This document shows, piece by piece, positions 1 through 8,019 of a DNA stretch of 64,000 nucleotides. The translations under genes and the position numbers were made by a program. Numbering within the stretch: the first letter of the stretch is position 1; each line of letters starts with the position of its first letter. Source of the stretch: Anaerotruncus colihominis (lineage in GTDB: Bacteria > Bacillota > Clostridia > Oscillospirales > Ruminococcaceae); assembly GCA_025146135.1 (NCBI GenBank), contig CP102255.1, positions 2,728,001 to 2,792,000 of the forward strand, read 5' to 3'. The notes below the pieces were generated by a model that had not been told where the DNA came from, searched no databases, and saw nothing but the letters and a program-made list of their open reading frames with translations.

Positions 1-2
1 GT

Positions 3-332
3 CCAGGGGAGCGTGGCCGCGATTTTGAATACTGCCTATGTCTGGATCGGCACCAGAGCCACTTTACCGGCAGCCGGGTATCCGTCAAGGACTGGCTGTA
101 TCAGAATTTCAAGCGGGAAGACAAAGAATATGTAAAGCGGGAATATGAGATCGCTACCGAACTGGGCAAACTGATGCGCGCCATAGATCCTGCCATGCGG
201 CCAGGCATTGTATTCAAGGTGCTCTACTACCGCTATTACAATTTTGATTTAGGCCAGCCTTTTCAGCCTCAGTATGAGCAGAATAACCGGCATCTGTTAG
301 CAGACCTGCACCGGATTGTCAGGGAACAGTAA
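3..332 (+). CDS. C-terminal part of an unknown element protein (5' end outside window)
   Basis: An open frame enters from the left edge and runs 109 codons to TAA. The visible protein is polar and rich in Tyr, Arg and Lys, with a segment VKDWLYQNFKRED and a Tyr-rich stretch VLYYRYYNF. I recognise no domain. It is followed after 35 bases by the next gene, which has its own RBS (AAAGGGGG), so it is probably the upstream member of the same run of element genes. The start lies beyond the window, so length and function cannot be judged. Confidence 0.6.
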   Translation, partial: PGERGRDFEYCLCLDRHQSHFTGSRVSVKDWLYQNFKREDKEYVKREYEIATELGKLMRAIDPAMRPGIVFKVLYYRYYNFDLGQPFQPQYEQNNRHLLADLHRIVREQ

Positions 333-367
333 AAGGCAAATGGCTTTTAGAAAGGGGGCCTTATTTT

Positions 368-796
368 ATGAATTTACACGAAACAGCAATGGGGCAAAGA
401 TTTTTTAATGTTCAGCTCCCTGCACTGATCAACACACTCAAAGATATTGCGGCGGCGCTTTCCCGCCCTGCACCATCTGCTATATCCTTTCCGGCAGACC
501 AACACTTTCTCACTTCGCTCTATTATGGTGAATATGAAGCAGATGTGTTCAAGCCCGATAAACGCCTCGCGCCTTTTAATCAGGCAGTACAGCAGAAAGA
601 AAAAGCTCTGCTTCCGCTGCTCTCCAACGAGGCGTCCATCGCTTTTGAACAGTATCAGGCTGCGGTACAATGCCGCAATTCTACTGTATTAGAACAGGCA
701 TACGCCTCTGGCTACCGTACCGCTGTGCAGATGTTTGCGGCAGGCTTAGGCCCACAGCCGCCAGTACCGGAACATGGGGAGGATAATAATGGATGA
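368..796 (+). CDS. Small unknown protein, DUF6809-like
   Basis: 142 aa, preceded by an AGAAAGGGGG ribosome site. The middle part, with the pattern SLYYGEY followed by a charged segment and a hydrophobic C-terminal helix (YRTAVQMFAAGL), resembles the small DUF6809 proteins of clostridial mobile elements from memory. I could not verify this. No catalytic motif is visible. It overlaps the next gene by 8 bases (ATGGATGA), which indicates translational coupling. Role unknown; probably an accessory element protein. Confidence 0.6.
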   Translation: MNLHETAMGQRFFNVQLPALINTLKDIAAALSRPAPSAISFPADQHFLTSLYYGEYEADVFKPDKRLAPFNQAVQQKEKALLPLLSNEASIAFEQYQAAVQCRNSTVLEQAYASGYRTAVQMFAAGLGPQPPVPEHGEDNNG

Positions 797-1274
797 GAAC
801 AGACTGCCCGAACTGCCCCAGGAAGCTTTTCGGCCAATGATCGCACAATCAGTCCAACTGGAACAGTTTTTGGGGGAAGAACTGATTTTTTGCTTTCGGG
901 ATCTTGATGGCGTTCATACCTTTACTACCTGCTATGGCGATATCTATAAAACGGTCAATGCACTGCGGGACTATATCCGGCTTCTGGAATCGGTGTGCGA
1001 TCAGTGGGAGCTGACTGGATTCCATCGTGCTACCTACGAGTACCATGCAGAAAAACTGCGTAAAATTGCGGATAAACTGCAAGCTGGTATCGGCTACGAC
1101 TATGACAAAGCCGTGGAAAGATGCAAAAAGAAACGAGCCAGAAAGTCCCACAGCAACGATGTCGGGGAAGATGCCCTTCTGCTGACGGTACGGGCTGCCG
1201 GCAAGTCCGCTGACAATGAAAAGGAGGCTGCGCCTTATGAGGAAGATACCCCTTGGGAACCTGAACTCGAATAA
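789..1274 (+). CDS. Unknown element protein
   Basis: 161 aa. The ATG at 789 is chosen because GGGGAGGA lies just upstream and it gives an 8-base overlap with the preceding stop; an in-frame upstream start would have no RBS. The protein is acidic and helical. The central part (GDIYKTVNALRDYIRLLESVCDQW) is hydrophobic-helical, and a basic patch KKKRARK is followed by an acidic tail. No known domain recognised. It belongs to the same coupled run as its neighbours. Confidence 0.6.
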   Translation: MDENRLPELPQEAFRPMIAQSVQLEQFLGEELIFCFRDLDGVHTFTTCYGDIYKTVNALRDYIRLLESVCDQWELTGFHRATYEYHAEKLRKIADKLQAGIGYDYDKAVERCKKKRARKSHSNDVGEDALLLTVRAAGKSADNEKEAAPYEEDTPWEPELE

Positions 1275-1419
1275 CCATATAAAAACACCTGTTAAAAAGT
1301 ATCATGCAAGCGTTGCCCGACAATCCCCCAGAGAACGGAACCGATTGCTGGCTTGCAAGAATTTTGCGTTTACCCACGCCAATGTGCATAAGCACTGCCG
1401 CCACTTCCGGCGCGGATAA
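1237..1419 (+). CDS. Possible small basic protein overlapping the previous gene
   Basis: 60 codons in another frame, starting 8 bases after a perfect AAGGAGG and overlapping the end of the preceding gene by 38 bases. The product is very basic (many Arg, Lys and His). It fills the otherwise empty 175 bases before the next gene. The strong RBS is the main support. The odd composition keeps confidence low, and the RBS could be a chance match inside the upstream gene. Confidence 0.35.
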   Translation: MRKIPLGNLNSNNHIKTPVKKYHASVARQSPRERNRLLACKNFAFTHANVHKHCRHFRRG

Positions 1420-1449
1420 CCGCCCTGAAGCTACCCACGGAGGATGCCT

Positions 1450-1989
1450 ATGGAACGAGATGAACTACGCACCACTTTAGTGAACCATCTGGAAACCCTG
1501 CGGCGCAATCTGCAGGTCGTATCCATGGAGGTGCTGAAAACCAAGTACAAAAAACCATTTGATGCCCTGCGGCAAGACATCTGTAAAGCCGCTACCGCCT
1601 ATACCCGCTTTCTGGTATTCGACGGTATGCGGATCAAACACAAATACTTTGATGAGGCCGTACCCTATATTGATGCAGCTGTGAAGCAAACCAAGCGGCT
1701 CAAACAGATCTCAGATGCTGCCTTCCAGCGTCAGGATATTGACGAGATCGAATCACTCGCCCTTGCCCTGCGCAAAGAGATAGACGCAGCTCTACAGCCC
1801 TTCTATATGGGACATATGTGCCTTTATGTGACGCCGGAATGCTTTGACGACCCACCCAAGACGCCGGAAGTCTACAACGATGCAACCGCCTGTGTCTGGC
1901 GGGATGGCACATGGCAGCTTCTGGAGGATACCAGCAAAGGGTTCCTGCTCTTTGTCCAATCCAAATCCAAGGAGGAAGCTGCCGCATGA
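1450..1989 (+). CDS. Unknown element protein
   Basis: 179 aa. ATG at 1450 lies 7 bases after CGGAGG; the ATG at 1444 overlaps that RBS and is rejected. The N-terminal two thirds is helical and charged (ELRTTLVNHLETLRRNLQVV, later KQTKRLKQISDAAFQRQD). The C-terminal part is a compact hydrophobic domain (GHMCLYVTPECFDD, then CVWRDGTWQLLEDTSKGFLL). Family not recognised. Its stop overlaps the next start as ATGA. Confidence 0.6.
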   Translation: MERDELRTTLVNHLETLRRNLQVVSMEVLKTKYKKPFDALRQDICKAATAYTRFLVFDGMRIKHKYFDEAVPYIDAAVKQTKRLKQISDAAFQRQDIDEIESLALALRKEIDAALQPFYMGHMCLYVTPECFDDPPKTPEVYNDATACVWRDGTWQLLEDTSKGFLLFVQSKSKEEAAA

Positions 1990-2477
1990 AAAAAACATCT
2001 CAGCAATATCTAAACAGCGAAGCACACGGTTATCTCATGGAGGCCAAAGCCTGCAAGCTTTTGCTCAAAGACTTGGAGCGCATCCGCGCCAAGCTCAGGC
2101 GGCACATCGAAAAGGAAGCCGCAGACCGCGAGGCAGAATTTGAAGCGGCCATGCAATACCATAGCGAAAGCGACATCCAGGAAGCCTACGGCTGGGAATT
2201 CATCAGTGAACAGCAGTATGAGCACTATCTGGAATTGTTCCGTCAAGGTCGCAGGGCACTTGATGAACACAGCCCCACTGTTACAGAACTGGCTCTCTCC
2301 ATCCTGAACCGTATCTTTCAGGATATTGATAGAGACTGCCGCCAATGCGAGTTTGAAGCCCTGTCTCCGGAAGAACAGCTTGCCGAGTTGAAGCGTGCTG
2401 AGGAATCCAGGCAGGCATGGAGGCAGTATATCGCCAGTCTGAAGGAAATGATCAACCCCTCCGCTGCGCAGGAATGA
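1986..2477 (+). CDS. Unknown coiled-coil-like element protein
   Basis: 163 aa starting at the ATG that overlaps the previous stop (ATGA). The sequence is almost wholly helical and charged. An N-terminal heptad-like segment (LLLKDLERIRAKLRRHIEK) and a C-terminal Glu/Arg-rich helix suggest a coiled coil. There is no enzyme motif. It is the last gene of the coupled run; a palindrome-bearing promoter region follows. Confidence 0.6.
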   Translation: MKKTSQQYLNSEAHGYLMEAKACKLLLKDLERIRAKLRRHIEKEAADREAEFEAAMQYHSESDIQEAYGWEFISEQQYEHYLELFRQGRRALDEHSPTVTELALSILNRIFQDIDRDCRQCEFEALSPEEQLAELKRAEESRQAWRQYIASLKEMINPSAAQE

Positions 2478-2535
2478 CCCTTAAAATCGCTACTGAAATT
2501 TACTTTGCAGACTGCCTACTTGCAAAATCAGATTT

Positions 2536-2575
2536 TTTCGGCTAAAATAGGTATATAATAATATATCAGCCGAAA
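2536..2575 (+). promoter_or_regulatory. Promoter with flanking inverted repeat before the AAA_14 ATPase
   Basis: TTTCGGCT at 2536-2543 and its exact complement AGCCGAAA at 2568-2575 bracket a TATAAT box at 2554-2559. The spacing of 24 bases places the arms on both sides of the -10, as expected for a repressor or autoregulator site. No regulator gene is adjacent, so self-regulation by the ATPase or action of a distant regulator is only inferred. Confidence 0.55.
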
Positions 2576-2595
2576 TTAAGAAAGGAGGAACGCCT

Positions 2596-3825
2596 GTGTA
2601 TATCACCCGACACATGGAGAAACCGGTGATGGAGCTGAATGAACAGTATCCTGTGCTTCTGCTTACCGGCCCAAGGCAGGTTGGAAAAACTACCATGCTG
2701 GAACATTTGATAGAGGTCGAGGGCAAGGGGCGCAAAAAGGTCTCTTTGGATGATCTGACGCTGCGGGAACTCGCCAAGACGGACCCAAAGATGTTCTTTC
2801 AGCTGTATCAGCCGCCGCTGCTCATTGACGAAGTGCAATACGCACCGGAACTGTTCCCATATATCAAAATCATGGTAGATGAACGCCATCAGCCCGGCGA
2901 TTTCTGGCTGACGGGTTCTCAGCTTTTCAAGATGATGGAGGGCGTACAGGAATCTCTGGCAGGCCGGGTGGCTCTGCTCCACCTCTCACCGCTTTCCCAG
3001 AGTGAGATCATGAAACGGCCTCCTGAACCACCGTTCAGCCTGGAGCTGCCTCTTTTGTCCGAACGGCAGAACGGACGCCAAATGCTGAACACGCCAGAGG
3101 TCTTTCAGCGTATCCATCAGGGCGGGATGCCTGCCCTGGTCACAGGAACCTATTCCAATGCCTCCATCTTCTATTCCAGTTACATTGACACTTACATGGA
3201 ACGGGATGTGCGGCGGCTGTCCAATGACATTGACAGCTTGAAGTTTTTGCGGTTCCTGCGTTCTGTCGCCGCCAGGACTTCCCAGCAGGTCAATTACAAG
3301 GGCATTGCCGATGATGCGGAGATCGACCAGACCACGGCCAAAAACTGGCTTCATGTTCTGGAGGCGCTGGGGATCATCTTTTTATTGGAGCCCTATTCCA
3401 ATAATGTCCTCAAACGCACCGTATCCACACCCAAGCTCTACTTCTACGACTCCGGCATTGTCTGCTACCTGACCCGTTGGAGCAGTCCGGAGACAGCCAT
3501 GGAAGGAGCCATGAGCGGCGCACTACTGGAAAACTATACCGTAGCGGAAATCATCAAGACCTATCAGAACGCCGGTCAGGAGCCATTCCTGTACTATTAC
3601 CGGGATAAGGATGCCAGAGAAATCGACCTGATCCTGGAGCGGGACGGAAAACTGTTTCCCATCGAGATCAAAAAGATGGCCTCGCCGCCAAAGAAATTGA
3701 CGAAGGTATTTGACCTGATCGACAAGTCCCCACTGCAGCGCGGCACTGGTGCTATCCTGTGCATGGCTGACCAGTTGGGCGCTTTTGATCAGAACAATCT
3801 GATCGTGCCTATCTCTTTGATTTAA
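2596..3825 (+). CDS. AAA_14 / DUF4143 ATP-binding protein
   Basis: 409 aa from a GTG start placed 5 bases after AAAGGAGGAA. The Walker A motif GPRQVGKTT (residues 25-33) and Walker B LLIDEV (75-80) define the AAA_14 P-loop domain, followed by LTGSQ as sensor. The C-terminal DUF4143 region carries a PD-(D/E)XK-like signature: EIDLIL near residue 340 and PIEIKK about 15 residues later. These cytosolic ATPases are widespread as stand-alone accessory genes in bacteria and archaea. Their biochemical role is not settled; links to nucleic-acid transactions or defence are inference. It has its own promoter and is followed by a terminator, so it is monocistronic. Confidence 0.85.
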   Translation: MYITRHMEKPVMELNEQYPVLLLTGPRQVGKTTMLEHLIEVEGKGRKKVSLDDLTLRELAKTDPKMFFQLYQPPLLIDEVQYAPELFPYIKIMVDERHQPGDFWLTGSQLFKMMEGVQESLAGRVALLHLSPLSQSEIMKRPPEPPFSLELPLLSERQNGRQMLNTPEVFQRIHQGGMPALVTGTYSNASIFYSSYIDTYMERDVRRLSNDIDSLKFLRFLRSVAARTSQQVNYKGIADDAEIDQTTAKNWLHVLEALGIIFLLEPYSNNVLKRTVSTPKLYFYDSGIVCYLTRWSSPETAMEGAMSGALLENYTVAEIIKTYQNAGQEPFLYYYRDKDAREIDLILERDGKLFPIEIKKMASPPKKLTKVFDLIDKSPLQRGTGAILCMADQLGAFDQNNLIVPISLI

Positions 3826-3863
3826 CGAGGAACCCTGCCGCATTACCTGCGGCTTATAACCGA

Positions 3864-3906
3864 AAGGATCGACAGACTGCATTTAGCGGCCTGCCGGTCC
3901 TTTTTT
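3864..3906 (+). terminator. Intrinsic terminator after the ATPase
   Basis: AAGGATCGACAG pairs with CTGCCGGTCCTT (one wobble, one mismatch) and is followed by TTTTTT. Confidence 0.75.
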
Positions 3907-3926
3907 CATTTAGGAGGAAACACCTG

Positions 3927-4526
3927 ATGATAAAACGACAAATATCTTTTCTGTTTGAAGATCCCGGATTCTGTATAGATGTATTCTGCACCATTGCAGA
4001 ACCGGTACGCTACTACAACCGGGATACCGAAAGCGGCGCATGGTACAGCTCTACACCGGACTGGAATGAAAATGGCAGTCTCATCCGGGAAGACCTCATC
4101 TTTGAAGTGATTGCAGATGGCGTAGTCTGTGCACTGGACGGCAATGGTAACTTTGAAGGCAAGAAACCCTTCGTACCTTTCTGCCAATTCCGCCAATCGC
4201 TGGTGCAGTCCGTTCATACACAATATCCGCACCTGCAGAATCAGGAAGCACTAAGGGAAAAGCTGCTCTCCCTGCCGGATGCCAGAGAAACGGTTGGGCA
4301 TGGTTGGTACTGGGAAAACTGGCTCTTTGCCACCGATTTTGAGAACACCGTTGAGGAAGCCGTAGACTCAGCTGAATGGCTAAATAGTCAGTTCCACATT
4401 CTGGCTGTCCGCTATACCCACAAGCCCACCGGCTTTGTGTTTACCAACTACCGTTTCCGGGACAAAAGAGCCGAAGCCAAATCTTCCGGACATGACCTAC
4501 TGCTCTATGACTGGAAAGACCAATGA
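3927..4526 (+). CDS. Unknown element protein
   Basis: 199 aa, with a strong TAGGAGG 9 bases before the ATG. It looks like an alpha/beta protein with many aromatic residues (GHGWYWENWLFATDF near residue 125). The N-terminal half reads like a beta-rich domain that ends in EGKKPFVPF. No membrane segment and no known catalytic motif. It lies upstream of the DUF4313-like genes and probably belongs to the same accessory block. Confidence 0.6.
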   Translation: MIKRQISFLFEDPGFCIDVFCTIAEPVRYYNRDTESGAWYSSTPDWNENGSLIREDLIFEVIADGVVCALDGNGNFEGKKPFVPFCQFRQSLVQSVHTQYPHLQNQEALREKLLSLPDARETVGHGWYWENWLFATDFENTVEEAVDSAEWLNSQFHILAVRYTHKPTGFVFTNYRFRDKRAEAKSSGHDLLLYDWKDQ

Positions 4527-4574
4527 CCACACTGCGTCAAAAAATGCAGCAACTATACACAAGGAGGATGCAAA

Positions 4575-5669
4575 ATGAAAATTCACGAAGATCGTTCTCA
4601 TATGAATATTGATACCAGATGGTTTGAAAAAGGCTATATCAAAGAAGATGTCCACTCCCTGCGCCTGCAGTCTCTATGCACCGAAGCAGAGGCAGCAGCC
4701 AACAAACAGTTTTACGACAGCCACACCCGCGAAGAATGGGATCAGTATATCCGCCAAGCAAGTTTGGAGAGCAGCGCAGCAATGAAACCCGTCATGGAAG
4801 CTATCGCACAGGACTTTGTCTGCTACCAGTATGACGAAAATATCCCTGTGTCCTATGGCAGCGACCGATGGGACCTGTACTTCTGGTGTAATCCCTTTAA
4901 CGGCGCCGCAGACGCATCCGAACGGGATTTCTCATATTTCACGCTGACCTTTAACGAGCGTCAGACGCTGGAGAAACGAAAAAAAGTCTGTCAACAGGTG
5001 CTGGAGCTCCTATGCTCACGCTTTCAGGAGCATCCCCATCTCCATGTAGCCGTACAGTATTCCATATGGTTTGACCATCCGAAGATCCACGATGCGGTGG
5101 AGCGCGCAAAGCCCCGTCTGCATGGCCTGCGCTGTATCCAGGAACAAAAAGAAGGAAAACTGCTCCTGCAGGACGGGGCCCTGCTCTTCAAGCCAAAATA
5201 CGCAAAGAAATATGCCCGCACGCTGAGCCAGAGCCAGATTCTGTCCCTTAGTTGGGAACTGGGCGTGGAGGACGAAGAACCTGATACCGATGCGGCACCT
5301 GTTACCTTGCCTTACAAGAAATTTGGCGCCACGCACCCCATCCAGCTGCAGGTGACTTCCTACCTGAATGGAAACCTTGCCATACAAATGGTGACATGGG
5401 AAAGCGGCGACCCGGAACCCTGGGCGACTCTCACCGTCAACCTGCCCGGCCAACGGCAAAAAGACCATGCCTTTATCGACACCAATGCCGATTCGGAATT
5501 TCCCACCTGGCTCATCCGACATGGTCTGGCTATCCCAACCGGCCGCACCATGCAGAGTGGGTTCTGCACCTATCCTGAATATCGTTTTCGTGCCAACCGG
5601 CTGCAGGAGCTGGACCCGGAAGGGTATGCAGGCTACCTGAAAAACTTTGAAAGGCGGTGCAGCGCATGA
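4575..5669 (+). CDS. Unknown protein with C-terminal DUF4313-like domain
   Basis: 364 aa, preceded by AAGGAGG. The N-terminal ~235 residues are unknown and mostly helical/polar. The C-terminal ~115 residues (THPIQLQV, then TLTVNLPG, AFIDTN, GLAIPTGR, FCTYPEYRF) match what I remember of DUF4313, a domain common in clostridial mobile elements. The same domain starts the gene at 6118. The stop overlaps the next start as ATGA. Function unknown. Confidence 0.65.
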   Translation: MKIHEDRSHMNIDTRWFEKGYIKEDVHSLRLQSLCTEAEAAANKQFYDSHTREEWDQYIRQASLESSAAMKPVMEAIAQDFVCYQYDENIPVSYGSDRWDLYFWCNPFNGAADASERDFSYFTLTFNERQTLEKRKKVCQQVLELLCSRFQEHPHLHVAVQYSIWFDHPKIHDAVERAKPRLHGLRCIQEQKEGKLLLQDGALLFKPKYAKKYARTLSQSQILSLSWELGVEDEEPDTDAAPVTLPYKKFGATHPIQLQVTSYLNGNLAIQMVTWESGDPEPWATLTVNLPGQRQKDHAFIDTNADSEFPTWLIRHGLAIPTGRTMQSGFCTYPEYRFRANRLQELDPEGYAGYLKNFERRCSA

Positions 5670-5989
5670 AATATAAGGCAATTTATGATGTACTGAATGA
5701 AAGGCGGCAGACTACCCCCGGTTTCTGTTACCATGACCGCAGCGGCTGGCGTGCTTACCCCCAGACCTACATGACCATGCAGTGCCCTTTATGGATTATT
5801 GCTGAAGATGCTGCCACGGGCAGGCGTCTGTGGATCACTCAGGAGGGCACCCGATTTAGCATTTCCATTCGAAGGATGGATGAACAGCGGCACAACTATG
5901 GCCCTACCTATCGCATTACTTGTGAAAACAGGACAAAGCTGGCTCAAGTTCTGCGCTATCAGTTCGAGTCAAAAACTTTGGCTGTGTAG
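5666..5989 (+). CDS. Small unknown protein, paralogous to the C-terminus of the gene at 6118
   Basis: 107 aa. ATG at 5666 overlaps the previous stop (ATGA) and is about 9 bases after AAAGGCGG. The core FCYHDRSGWR, CPLWIIAEDAATGRRLWIT and TRFSISIRR aligns by eye with FSYTDYSGWR, LPLWIEAFDPSHGRKFIFT in the downstream protein. It is therefore the free-standing form of a domain that is fused to DUF4313 in the neighbour. Function unknown. Confidence 0.6.
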   Translation: MKYKAIYDVLNERRQTTPGFCYHDRSGWRAYPQTYMTMQCPLWIIAEDAATGRRLWITQEGTRFSISIRRMDEQRHNYGPTYRITCENRTKLAQVLRYQFESKTLAV

Positions 5990-6056
5990 CTGACGATGAC
6001 CAGAGAGGAACTGCATTCCTCTCCCTGCTCCGGTTTCCTTGTCCGGAACACACACT

Positions 6057-6103
6057 AAGAAGCACCGGAAATCTGCATTTTTGCAGACGTCCGGTGCTTC
6101 TTT
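6057..6103 (+). terminator. Strong hairpin between the DUF4313-like genes
   Basis: AAGAAGCACCGGA pairs perfectly with TCCGGTGCTTCTT, with an inner CTGCA/TGCAG stem. Only three T follow and the RBS of the next gene begins at once, so it may be a weak terminator or an attenuating hairpin. Confidence 0.55.
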
Positions 6104-6117
6104 GGAGGAAAACGCTT

Positions 6118-6825
6118 ATGAATACTCTCGCATTTACGCTGGGCGAATACCGATCCCAGCTGACTTTGAAAATCAGTACCTATCCCAACGGCAATCTCGC
6201 CATCAAGCTTTATGAAAAGGATCACGGCATCCTGATTTTTTGGGAAACCCTTACCACCAACTTAACCGGAATCCGGCCCGACTACTGCGCTTTCATCAAT
6301 ATAAAAGCCGCAGACGGACTTTTTCCAGTCTGGCTGTCAGACAATCACCTTGCGGAACCTACCGGGCAAATTCTTGAATCGGATGGCTGCCTTTACCCCG
6401 AATACCTGTTTAATGGCAAAGAACTGGATGCTCTGGATCATGAGGGGCACACCCTCTACATCCGGCGGCAGAAAGGCGAACTTGGGCGCCGATTTGAGCG
6501 GCTGTATCTCGCCCTGCGAAGACTGGCGCGAGAAATCAACGGATTCAGCTACACCGATTACAGCGGCTGGCGGTGTCTGGATGGGAGTTCCTCCACCCTG
6601 CCCCTCTGGATCGAGGCATTTGACCCTTCTCATGGCCGCAAATTCATCTTCACGCAGAAAGGTCCCGCACTCCAAACTACCATCCTCTATGCAGATGGTA
6701 CAGAGAAGCAGCGCATCTATCGGCGTAAAGAGGACATGGCAACCGAGCTGATGGCCATGTTTCAGGAAGAATTGCGTGTCTACCCTCCCTGGTCTGAAGA
6801 CCGGAGGAAACGGTACGAATATTAA
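6118..6825 (+). CDS. DUF4313-like domain fused to the 107-aa-type domain
   Basis: 235 aa. ATG at 6118 follows TTGGAGG; an upstream in-frame GTG would read through that RBS and is rejected. Residues ~1-115 repeat the DUF4313-like pattern of the 364-aa protein (LTTNLTGIRPDYCAFIN, EPTGQI, CLYPEYLF). Residues ~140-225 repeat the pattern of the 107-aa protein. It is thus a fusion of two domains that occur separately just upstream, a sign of local duplication and fusion. Cytosolic; function unknown. Confidence 0.65.
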   Translation: MNTLAFTLGEYRSQLTLKISTYPNGNLAIKLYEKDHGILIFWETLTTNLTGIRPDYCAFINIKAADGLFPVWLSDNHLAEPTGQILESDGCLYPEYLFNGKELDALDHEGHTLYIRRQKGELGRRFERLYLALRRLAREINGFSYTDYSGWRCLDGSSSTLPLWIEAFDPSHGRKFIFTQKGPALQTTILYADGTEKQRIYRRKEDMATELMAMFQEELRVYPPWSEDRRKRYEY

Positions 6826-6851
6826 AGGAATAAAATTAGGAGGACATCATC

Positions 6852-7508
6852 ATGAAGATCCATATCTATCCCAAATCCATGTTGGAAACCGTATGGCAGC
6901 AGGACAAACTGCTGTTTATCCCAGAAGCGGAGCAACCACCCCTGTGTCTTCGATGTGGGCAGCCACTGGACCACCGGCTGGTCATCAACGCCCTGAGCCG
7001 CTATGCAGATGTCCATATCTGCGAGGCGTGCGGTATGGATGAAGCCCTGCGTGATGCCAACCGTTGCCCACTTCCTCTAACAGAATGGGCAGCTGTCAAA
7101 AACGGTTTGAGCCAGCAGCAGACCGATTTTGAAGCTCCGCTGCTGACTACTTCCTGCACCTTTGAAGATCTATTCCAGCAGGGTTCCCGGCCTGCCAGCG
7201 AGATAGCCTATTCCCGTTCTGATTATGATGGATGGAAATGGTGGACCACTTGGCATCAGTGCCAAAAGAGCGCGCCCATTCTGGAAGCTGCCCATGAAAT
7301 TGATGCTTTCCAGAATGCGCTGTTCCAACTGCCGGAGTTTCGGAATTTGGACACCCTGACACGGTTCTGCCGAGGGTACGCCCAACCCACCAGCGAGCCC
7401 ACCGAATTCAATTTGTATTCGGAAACTGCTCACTTTTATATCTGGCTGCGGTTGATTACCAGGCGTCGAGATTATAATGCCTATGTGCATTACTATCTGA
7501 AAGGTTAA
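6852..7508 (+). CDS. Unknown protein with possible zinc ribbon
   Basis: 218 aa, RBS TTAGGAGG. Four cysteines in two CxxC pairs, CLRC (near residue 32) and CEAC (near residue 57), are spaced as in a zinc ribbon. The rest is unfamiliar, with a Trp/Tyr-rich middle (SDYDGWKWWTTWHQC) and a helical C-terminus. It ends the accessory block and is followed by a strong terminator. A nucleic-acid or protein binding role is possible but unproven. Confidence 0.6.
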   Translation: MKIHIYPKSMLETVWQQDKLLFIPEAEQPPLCLRCGQPLDHRLVINALSRYADVHICEACGMDEALRDANRCPLPLTEWAAVKNGLSQQQTDFEAPLLTTSCTFEDLFQQGSRPASEIAYSRSDYDGWKWWTTWHQCQKSAPILEAAHEIDAFQNALFQLPEFRNLDTLTRFCRGYAQPTSEPTEFNLYSETAHFYIWLRLITRRRDYNAYVHYYLKG

Positions 7509-7518
7509 AAAGTCTGCA

Positions 7519-7566
7519 ACGCACCGGATACAGTATGCCTATCGGCTCTGTATTCGGTGCGTTTTT
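7519..7566 (+). terminator. Intrinsic terminator ending the accessory block
   Basis: ACGCACCGGATACAG pairs with CTGTATTCGGTGCGT (one wobble), followed by TTTTTCT. Confidence 0.85.
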
Positions 7567-7912
7567 CTCTATATAATTCATATTTATTTGATTATGGCAA
7601 TACATAACCATGACACCAGAGTAGACTAATCTGGGCTATCCTGAACAGCCCATAAGAAAACGTCGGACGCGGCGGCCTGCTGGCCCTGCGCCCGGCGCTT
7701 TCCTATGGGTTTATTCTACGCATTTCAAAGCCCGTTCCGGCAAGTATTTGATAAATCATTCTGCCACCCCATTGACCGCCGCCGAAAACCTTTGATTTCC
7801 GTGGACTTTTTGCCCCTTAAATGCGTAGACAACAGGGGCTTTCCAGCTCTCGTATTCAGCACATCGTTTGCGGCGCTGCTATATTCTAAAAAAGCCCTAA
7901 TACTATGAAAGC
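7567..7912. other. Non-coding stretch with a long foldable hairpin
   Basis: No convincing gene. Short frames on both strands lack ribosome sites. The main content is the 22-base inverted repeat described separately (7649-7709). The remainder looks like non-coding or decayed sequence at the start of the cargo zone. Confidence 0.5.
7649..7709 (-). ncRNA. Candidate structured RNA: 22-bp stem read from the minus strand
   Basis: The arms 7649-7670 and 7688-7709 are inverted repeats with four non-identities. Read as minus-strand RNA, three of these are G-U wobbles and one is a C-A mismatch. Read as plus-strand RNA, three would be A-C mismatches. This asymmetry favours a minus-strand transcript. 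The loop contains a further GGCC/GGCC pairing. No known family recognised. Confidence 0.4.
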
Positions 7913-7995
7913 CATTTAGAGAATTTTCAAAATGAGTGTTGACTTTCTTTCTCATTGTGCTACAATGAAAATATCATTTAGAGATTTTTCAAAAT
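7913..7995 (+). promoter_or_regulatory. Promoter and repeated operator of the sdpR-like operon
   Basis: Two near-identical 21-base repeats (CATTTAGAGA, then A or T, then TTTTCAAAAT) at 7913-7933 and 7975-7995 bracket a promoter: TTGACT at 7939-7944 and TACAAT at 7961-7966 (16-base spacer). Their half-palindromic ends (ATTTTCAAAAT) fit an ArsR-family dimer site, so autorepression by the next gene is likely. Confidence 0.7.
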
Positions 7996-8019
7996 AACAG
8001 GGACAAAGGTGAAAGCACT

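Noticed and set aside
7705..7955. Short frames on both strands beside the 22-bp hairpin
   Set aside because: No ribosome site, no recognisable domain; region better explained as non-coding.
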